From: Isoetes taiwanensis
Lineage: Eukaryota; Streptophyta; Lycopodiopsida; Isoetales; Isoetaceae
NCBI GenBank assembly: GCA_021234155.1
Contig: JAJEKV010000184.1
Location: 124,001-188,000, forward strand
DNA length: 64,000 nucleotides
Direction of reading: 5' to 3'
Part shown: positions 57,700 through 64,000 of the stretch, piece by piece
How the letters are laid out: the number at the start of each line of letters is the position of its first letter
How positions within the stretch are numbered: position 1 is the first letter of the stretch
Translations under genes and position numbers: made by a program
Notes under the pieces: generated by a model
Databases searched by the model: none
What the model saw: the letters and a program-made list of their open reading frames with translations, nothing else
What the model was told of the DNA's origin: nothing

Positions 57700-58320
57700 A
57701 TTTCTCATCCCACTCCAAATATTATACACCAATGTCCTTCGCATCTAAGCACTCCATTCCATCCTCAGTATCTACAATCATCTATTCCACATGTAAACTC
57801 CATTACATCTACCCTTCACATGCTCAAGACTAATGCCAGGCATCGTCGGTCGCACTGTCTGGCCTAAGGTAATGGTACTAAATAATTGAACATGTCAAAC
57901 ATATTTGATAAATCACTCATTTAGGGTTTAGTGTTAAGCTACAGGTTTAAGGATTTGAGCATTTAGGGTTTGAGGATTTATTACATCATGAATACATAGA
58001 GCATCTCTTAGATGGATCATGCATTGCTATCAACCATGTCATCATTACCACAAATTTAGTATTTAGTGCTTATGTTTAGGGTTTAAGATATCATGATTAT
58101 GTATCTAAGTAAATTACGACTCTTAAAGATGGAGTCCAACATGGTGACTTACCAAATTCTATATTGCTTAGAGACCCTGACACTCCATTACATCTACATA
58201 CATGATTACATCTCATCTACAACCCTTCGCACTTGGCACTCTATTACATCTAATTTCATAGCTCTTTATTGCACCTATAAAGTCCATTACGTCTAGCCAT
58301 TCCACACGTCCAGGACTAAT
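57700..58320. repeat. Short repeats and a decayed second 3' terminus before the Helitron end
   Basis: CCATTACATCTAC and CTTCGCAC motifs recur. The segment at about 57818-57866 (GACTAATGCCAGGCATCGTC and following) resembles the true 3' end at 58310-58350, with a damaged hairpin. Confidence 0.5.
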
Positions 58321-58349
58321 GCCCGGCATCGCCGGGCACACGTTTCTAG

Positions 58350-58826
58350 TGTTGAGTATATTGCATTCCATGAAATAATATTCTGATCTAATATTTTTTC
58401 ATATACTTCATGTGCGTCTTTAAGGCTACCATCATTTGCATACATATCAATTATGGCACTTCTAGTGGTGACATCCACGTTCAGAAATCTGTTTGTGAAT
58501 AAGCTTACCTTGCTCTATGGCCCCTACACTACCACATACTTTTAGGGCACTAAAAAATATAACATGGCTTTACATTTTCCTGCTGCATTTTCTGGAAACA
58601 TTCAAGTGAAAGGATAGCTTTTCCATTCTGCGCATATCCCGCAATCATTGCACCCCATGACACAACATCTCGGTGCAGCAATTCATCAAACACTCCACAT
58701 GCCTCCCTCAAACTTCCACACTTTGAAAACATGTGAATAAGACAGCTTCCTACAACATTATCAATTGGAATGCCTTCTTGCATGATCTTCTTGTAAAGAA
58801 ACCGGCCTTGTTCAATATCTCCTTTG
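58350..58826 (-). pseudogene. PPR gene fragment, copy A
   Basis: Minus-strand PPR units are readable: NVVGSCLIHMFSKCGSLREA, then VFDELLHRDVVSWGAMIAGY (58550-58783), and TRSAIIDMYANDGSLKDAHE, then ILDQNIISWNAI (58350-58478). These are plant PLS-class repeats, which normally bind organelle RNA. It abuts a Helitron CTAG end at 58349 and matches 59262-59704. Confidence 0.8.
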
Positions 58827-59038
58827 GCAATTACAATACATGTACAAAATTAACACCATTAAGTATATACCCTCAAACCTTATAGTATTTTGCAAACTTT
58901 AATATACAATATACGAAAACTTGTACAGGCATACCCCACAAATGAGGATCGCTATATATGGTTCAGATCAAGGAATAAAGGGCAAATATGCCCATCGGAC
59001 AGCTCTCGATGTCCGGAGTAACCCCCTATGTGAATATG

Positions 59039-59261
59039 CACCCAAACCAAAGGGGGTTTCAGGGGGATTTTAATTTAAATGCGTTGGATGCAATGGTTTG
59101 TGTTAATTATTGTTAATGGTAGTTATGTGTTGGTTATTACATCAGAAAAAATTTTGGGCCCTTCGGGCCCTAACAAACAAACAAATAAGAAATCCACGAG
59201 GGAAAAACAAGCCAGTACAATTTGATCACGAGGGGAAAACAAGCCAGTACAATTTGACCAT
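59039..59261. repeat. Deleted copy of the 54080-54520 segment between the two PPR copies
   Basis: It follows the left arm of the foldback at 54080 to about 59150. It then jumps, at an ATTTT shared by both sides, to sequence matching 54403-54520 (GGGCCCTTCGGGCCC and CAAGCCAGTACAATTTGA). It ends at CCA immediately before PPR copy B. Confidence 0.8.
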
Positions 59262-59710
59262 GTTGAGTATATTGCATTCCATGAAATAATATTCTGATCT
59301 AATATTTTTTCATATACTTCATGTGCGTCTTTAAGGCTACCATCATTTGCATACATATCAATTATGGCACTTCTAGTGGTGACATCCACGTTCAGAAATC
59401 TGTTTGTGAATAAGCTTACCTTGCTCTATGGCCCCTACACTACCACATACTTTTAGGGCACTAAAAATATAACATGGCTTTACATTTTCCCTTTGCATTT
59501 TTCGAAACATTCAAGTGAAAGGATAGCTTTTCCATTACGTGCATATCCCATAATCATTGCACCCCATGACACAACATCTCGGTGCAGCAATTCATCAAAC
59601 ACTCCACATGCCTCCCTCAAACTTCCACACTTTGAAAACATGTGAATAAGACAGCATGATCTTCTTGCAAAGAAACCGGCCTTGTTCAATATCTCCTTTG
59701 GCAACACAGG
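59262..59710 (-). pseudogene. PPR gene fragment, copy B
   Basis: It has the same PPR units as copy A, starting at the same base (TGTTGAGTATATTGC). It lacks a roughly 36-base stretch present in copy A near 58755-58790, which leaves MFSKCGSLREACGVFDELL and SWGAMIMGYARNGKA. It continues into the upstream PPR sequence (59710-60519), so it is the original-position copy. Confidence 0.8.
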
Positions 59711-60693
59711 CCTTTAGAACAGATAAATATGTGGTTTTAAACCATCCTGGTGCATTCTCGTGAAGAACTCCAGTGCAAGACAGTCTTCTCTATGTTATGC
59801 ATATCCTCCAATGATGGTATTCCACAATACCACATCTGGATATGGCAATGTGTTAAACACTATACATTTGTAACAAGCATCTGCATCTACAATACATATC
59901 AACAAGATTACTGCCAAGGATGATATCAAAGCTGACTTCACTTTTAACTATCTGCCCATGGATGAGCTTTCCCTTCCCTATAATTGGTCACTCTTACCTT
60001 GCTGAACATACGATGCGACCATCATACTCCAAGCAACTGTGTCACTCCATTTCGTGTCAGTGGACCTTTCAAAACCATATTGTTATGCACCACAAAGTCT
60101 GAGGCTTGCAACTTTGAAAACATCTTGCATGTGTCCTCCAAAGTTTCACATTGAGCATACATAAAGAACAGACTAATTCTAAGGAGTGGATCAGACTCCA
60201 ACCCACTTTTTATTATCTGATCATGGAAATTTTTTCCCTGCTCCAAATCCAATTTGATCCTGCAAGCTTTCAAGACAGTAAGATAGACAAATTTGTTGCT
60301 CTTTACACCTAACAGCTCCATCTCTCTGTACAATTCTAGTGCAACATCACAATATCCAAGGTCAGCATGAGATGATATTATTGCTTTCCATGGATATACA
60401 GTTGGGTGTAAAACGCTTTTAAAAGCCTTCTTTGCTTCGGTCAATTTTTTGAAGGAAGAATAGAGACGAATAAGGTGGTCACCCAAAATAGAAATTGAAT
60501 TAAGTATGTTTTGCTCCATAAGGGACTATACCCACCTGCAACAGTCTATGTCTTTCCACCTGAAGCACTCTTGCAAAAGGTAATAAGCATTGTTTCTGGA
60601 TAGAGGAACACCTTGTGTTTCCATGACCGCAAGGGCCTCATGCACATACCCATTCTTACACAGATTGTTCAATCCCTTGTAATGTCTGATAAC
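59710..60693 (-). pseudogene. PPR gene, N-terminal repeats, broken
   Basis: Repeats are readable as [20 protein letters not shown] and [15 protein letters not shown] (60550-60680), then DHLIRLYSSFKKLTEAKKAF, VYPWKAIISSHADLGYCDVA, YLTVLKACRIKLDLEQGKNF and ISLFFMYAQCETLEDTCKMF (60022-60519). This is the L/S/P rhythm of plant PLS-class PPR proteins. An in-frame TAG lies at 60525-60527, between DIDCCRWV and SLMEQN, and 59710-60020 is scrambled. No E or DYW C-terminal domain remains. Confidence 0.8.
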
Positions 60694-60885
60694 AAGTTCA
60701 AGAATTTCGGCAGCCAAATGTTCCATCACAGAGGTAAGGTAAACAAGCGAGCCAGAGCCAATATGCTCAGCGAATTTGCCCTGCTTCAAAAAGTAAGCAA
60801 TTCTTCTTACAGGAAACTGAAGGCCAGATTTGGTGTTGTGCGACACGGCCTTCTTGCCTGCGGACTTTCCACGACCACCTGCCAT
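60694..60885 (-). pseudogene. Histone H2A N-terminal fragment fused in frame to the PPR gene
   Basis: From ATG at 60885 the frame reads [64 protein letters not shown]. This is histone H2A from its start through the alpha-2 region (canonical GLQFPVGRIARFLK and YLAAVLEYLAAEVLEL), with several unusual changes such as RR for GR. It then passes without a break into [15 protein letters not shown] and PPR repeats. It lacks the H2A docking domain. An upstream in-frame ATG at 60903 gives six extra residues and is less likely. Confidence 0.8.
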
Positions 60886-60903
60886 AGCTAACCGACTACA
60901 CAA

Positions 60904-61572
60904 TTACCCCCTCCAACAAATCTCCTCTTGTAATAGCTGTAAGCAATCTTGATCTCGATATTTCCAACAAACTTCTCACAACTCACAAACCTAAATCCCC
61001 TTTTAGTTCACGAACCCTAAATTAAAAGGCCTCGTTGCTTGCATGGGCTTTATGAAATTTATTAAATTCGTAGAAAAAACCCTAAAATCAACACCACAGG
61101 ATTTGCCCCCTTTTATAAAATCAACGGCTAACAAAAGGGTGCACTCTAGAAATACTATTTAGTACACATGGATGAATACGGCCACTAAATCATATGAAAA
61201 TCTTAGAGAAAACAGTACAGAAACAGAAAAAAAAACCCCCTGTTATAATGCTAGATATTGATGTCATAGGCATCATGGAGACTTTATGCCAAAGCTAATT
61301 TGAGCATGACATTTGTTCTCCAGGAGTTGCAAATCTCCACAACTCTAAGAGTTTCCAAGGATGTTATTCTCATGTTTGCTGACATTATGGTTCAGGCAGC
61401 TAGCAGCCTCCAAGAATTACCTACCCAAGATAGAATTTTCGGTTTCAGGTAATGCTCAATATAGAAGTGTGGTTCTATTATTGATTGTTTGATCATATAT
61501 AAAAGCTCATTGCTTTACTTTCATTTTCAGTAGCTTTTATTTTGTTGTGCAATATTCATGCCAATCTAACAT
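60904..61572. other. No gene recognised; possible promoter side of the H2A-PPR chimera
   Basis: It holds AAACCCTA-type motifs (60985-61085) but no certain TATA box. The sequence is AT-rich. Confidence 0.35.
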
Positions 61573-61580
61573 GGAAGGTA

Positions 61581-61828
61581 CCCGGGGCTTTCACCTACTA
61601 TAAAGGGGATACACCACGTGCATTAATGGGTCCACAAAAAAACCCTCCATATATGCCTTGTCCAACCTTCTAAATACCCCTTTTCGTATACATATTACAC
61701 TAGATTCCCCTCCAGAAAACCCCCTAGCCAAGCCCCCATCTGTATGTATACATATGGTTTAGGGTAAAAAAAAACCCACCCCATTCACTCACATGTTATA
61801 TATGCCTTAAACTATGTGACATCCCCGG
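61581..61828. mobile_element. CCCGGGG-ended small TIR element, copy 3
   Basis: It starts CCCGGGGCTTTCACC and ends with the inverse of CCGGGGATGTCACATAG. The 8-bp duplication GGAAGGTA lies at 61573-61580 and 61829-61836. The interior resembles 25746-25993 (AAAACCCC motifs, TCACTCACATG). Confidence 0.8.
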
Positions 61829-62098
61829 GGAAGGTAGCAAGTCCTTATCATGATGTGTTTCTTTCTTCAGGTTATGGAGAAATTGCAGAATGAATTGCAT
61901 GCTGGGGCAATAGTTAGAAGAGGGAAGGGAATGTAGCTTATTAAACTACCAGCATCTCAAGCCTAATATTGAGAAAACTCTTATGTATGAACTGGTAGTA
62001 CATATAAAGCTCTTAGCTGCTCAAGAAGTTCGGTCTATTTATTTCTTTATCTCAGGTTTGCACAAAGTTCTATTTCATGTCCCTTCCATTCTGTAATT

Positions 62099-62254
62099 TC
62101 AAGACCATCACTAGAATAGTTTTGCCAAAGAGCAAATTACAAGCAAGCTTATCCTACCTAATCTTCAAAAACTCCTTCAAGACCATCACTAGAATAGTTT
62201 TGCCAAAGAGCAAATTACAAGCAAGCTTATCCTACCTAATCTTCAAAAACTCCT
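62099..62254. repeat. Perfect 78-bp tandem duplication
   Basis: TTCAAGACCATCACTAGAAT to CTTCAAAAACTCC occurs twice without differences. It is a multiple of three, so the ORF across it (62077-62424) stays open, but that ORF has no family resemblance. Confidence 0.95.
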
Positions 62255-62424
62255 TCAGTATAGAACATGACATATCTACACTAATTTATTTTCCCTCATT
62301 TGCTGTAAATGCATTTAATAGAGATGTATCATCTCGATTTCATATCATATTTAAAGTTATAGGATTTGAATTTCAGGATGTAAATTTAGGTTCTACTTTT
62401 GATTTGCTGTGTGCCAGCACATAG

Positions 62425-62940
62425 AAGCATTTTCAAATGTAGTGCTCAGTCACAAGGCCCCCAAAAAAGAAGAATTACTAGTTTTTTATAATGTTTTTTA
62501 CATGTAACCACTATAATAAAGTAATATCACTAAGTGGGTTAATGTGTTGAAAAACCACAAATAGTTATTCAATACGTTCCTCGGTCATGGTCCTTTTGTA
62601 ATGGTTATTTTATTTGGTTTCTTACTATTGTTTATTGGTATGGTTTATGTATGTGGTCCAATAACTAATATATGCATTAAACCAATATTAATTATTATTG
62701 AAGTGGTTTCCAAATGAAGTTCACTACATGTTTTCTCATAAGTCAATTTTGTTTCATTTAGTAAAGATCTGCAACTCTAAATTAATTGCTATTGGTTTTT
62801 TTTATCATAAGGATCATGGTACTAGGGTAAATCAATAGTTCTTTGGACCATACAATTGGTGTTGATTCAATAGACATAATAAAAACGTACTCAACTTAAA
62901 ACCATTATCATTTGCAGATTTAATTGGTCACCTAATCGTT
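62425..62940. other. No gene recognised
   Basis: AT-rich, no supported feature. Confidence 0.45.
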
Positions 62941-62942
62941 AT

Positions 62943-63050
62943 GAGGGGAGGATAACCCCTCCTTGAGTGGGTTATGCAAAATAACCCACGAGGCCGTTAG
63001 GCCGAGTGGGTTATTTTGCATAGCCCACGAAAGGGAGGGGTTGGCCTCCC
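62943..63050. repeat. Long imperfect hairpin, about 45-bp arms
   Basis: The left arm GGGGAGGATAACCCCTCCTT, then GAGTGGGTTATGCAAAATAA, pairs with the right arm GTGGGTTATTTTGCATAGCC, then GAGGGGTTGGCCTCCC. The loop contains GAGGCCGTTAGGCC, itself a small hairpin. It has strong folding potential on both strands. Confidence 0.8.
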
Positions 63051-63234
63051 TTAACTACGTGGCCCGAGCGAGCTCCTTTCTCGTTTTTGTGCAAAGCAAG
63101 CTTTTTCCTTTACAGTGATGCACGGTGTATGGTTCTCTGTGTTTCTTCAATTTTTCCTCCGTTTCAAGCATGATTTTTGAGTGGCAGAAGAGGCTATGGC
63201 GTATCAACGGGGGAAAATCGCTTTTGCTTCCGAA

Positions 63235-63465
63235 TGATGCCGGATTTGATGCAAGAACAGGTGAACCGCCGGATTTGTTGCAAGAAGAGGGAAAAAATCG
63301 CCTTTGGCCGGAATGATGCCGGATTTGCATGCAAGGACACGGCGAAGTCAGCCGGATGATGGCGGATTTGCATGCAAGAAGCGTGATGAAGCGGCCGGAT
63401 TTGTTGCAAGAAGAGGGTAAAAGCCGCAAGAAACAGGGTAAATGCGGATTTGATGCAAGAACAAG
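63235..63465. repeat. Irregular repeat of GCCGGATTTG(A/T)TGCAAGAA
   Basis: GGATTTG followed by (A/T)TGCAAG or CATGCAAG recurs about six times at 30-60-base spacing. ORFs crossing it are repetitive and not recognised. Confidence 0.75.
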
Positions 63466-63879
63466 GTGGAGCTTGGCTTTGATTTGATGTTTTAATGCTT
63501 TAGATAGTGAGTTTGCTTCTTAACACAAGCGCTGGAACCGATGGATCTAGCAAGATTTGATGTCGAAGTTTTGTCCGCAAAGAGAGTGATACAAAGTATC
63601 ACATATACGGTCGAATCTTTTCACGTAAGAATATTCGAAAGGTTATTTTAATAATTCATGGAATATTCTATAAAAGTTTAATATTCGAGAGATTATCGAT
63701 ATAACCCTCGCAAGATCTAACTACGGAAACGGTTGGATTCAGATAACTCGCGAGGGCCCGTGGTTAGGTTTTCTCCATCTACCGCTTTTATTTTATTTAT
63801 TGGTATCGGTTCATACAACATATTACGAAATGTTTTGAAACATTTTATCTACTTACTTAAAAAGTTTTGGGGTTTTGAG

Positions 63880-63975
63880 TGACGCCGGAAAAGCGTCAAT
63901 TTCCGGCTAAAAGCATCAATTTCCGGCAAAAGCGTGACTTTTGGGAAACAAATTTTTTCCGGCAGTGATTTTCCG
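63880..63975. repeat. Short repeats of AAGCGTCAATTTCCGGC
   Basis: AAAAGCGTCAATTTCCGGC and AAAAGCATCAATTTCCGGC, then AAAAGCGTGACTTTT and further TTCCGGC and TTTTCCG motifs, at the window end. Confidence 0.7.
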
Positions 63976-64000
63976 CACATTTCCTCTCCTATCCGTTCCT

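Larger units (their letters stand above)
51106..58349 (+). mobile_element. Possible 7.2-kb Helitron carrying gene fragments
   Basis: The 5' end TCTTATATTATAATG at 51106 follows an A in LINE sequence. The 3' end is a perfect hairpin TGCCCGGCATCGCCGGGCA (58320-58338), then CACGTTT and CTAG (58346-58349), followed by T. Pairing of these two ends is inference; they could belong to two elements. The interior has exon-like pieces (53011-53158, 56526-56703) and a 323-bp foldback (54080-54402), but no helicase or Rep. Confidence 0.45.

Overview
The window looks like intergenic DNA from a large, repeat-rich land-plant nuclear genome. The evidence is plant-type PLS pentatricopeptide repeats, a plant receptor-like kinase, spliced genes with GT/AG introns, Ty3 and Ty1 LTR retrotransposon relics, L1-type LINEs, Helitrons and many small inverted-repeat elements. 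The style of the PPR and H2A fragments would suit a fern or another non-angiosperm, but that is only an impression. No rRNA, tRNA or CRISPR array was recognised. Only one intact protein-coding gene is convincing: a 553-residue single-exon receptor-like kinase at 27787-29448 (+). LAYOUT. 1-1925: two Helitron-like elements with abutting 5' ends that point away from each other, each holding a long G+A-only tract on its own sense strand. 2451-3931: a 5'-truncated LINE flanked by a 12-bp target duplication. 6046-12700: a decayed Ty3 (gypsy) element on the minus strand (gag, zinc knuckle, RT, RNase H, integrase). 13230-23563: a 10.3-kb DNA transposon with 34-bp identical terminal inverted repeats (GGGTAAATTTAT...) and a TTAA duplication. 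It carries two convergent genes, a RING-like accessory protein (+) and a spliced DDE-type transposase (-), with minisatellites between them. A second element with a TTAA duplication (19454-22112) has inserted into the transposase gene. 23764-25993: two members of a small CCCGGGG-ended element family flank a minus-strand ORF that starts like histone H3. 27787-29448: the kinase. 29895-36250: relics of gypsy, Copia and an unrecognised retroelement, cut by further small elements. 37862-38400: a 262-bp non-autonomous relative of the 10.3-kb transposon, inserted in an LRR gene fragment. 40436-44870: more Helitron ends and two more long purine tracts. 46229-46604: an array of a 16-bp palindrome at about 31-bp spacing. 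47292-58349: a helicase relic, Helitron ends, a LINE relic with an internal 440-bp tandem duplication, and a possible 7.2-kb Helitron. 58350-60885: a PPR pseudogene, partly duplicated, whose 5' end is fused in frame to a histone H2A fragment. 61581-64000: a third CCCGGGG element, a perfect 78-bp tandem duplication, a long hairpin and short repeats. HOW THE PARTS RELATE. The story is one of nested insertion: transposon into retroelement-type DNA, element into transposase, small elements into LRR, RT and Copia sequence, and Helitrons beside LINE and PPR sequence. The best candidate for an undescribed system is the 10.3-kb transposon family. Its transposase has motifs DFAENY, SDG-x3-QFK and HGKGEHDG that I do not recognise as any named plant superfamily. 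It also carries a RING-like accessory protein, and its 262-bp relative shows a different 4-bp target duplication. The second-best is the set of purine-tract Helitrons.
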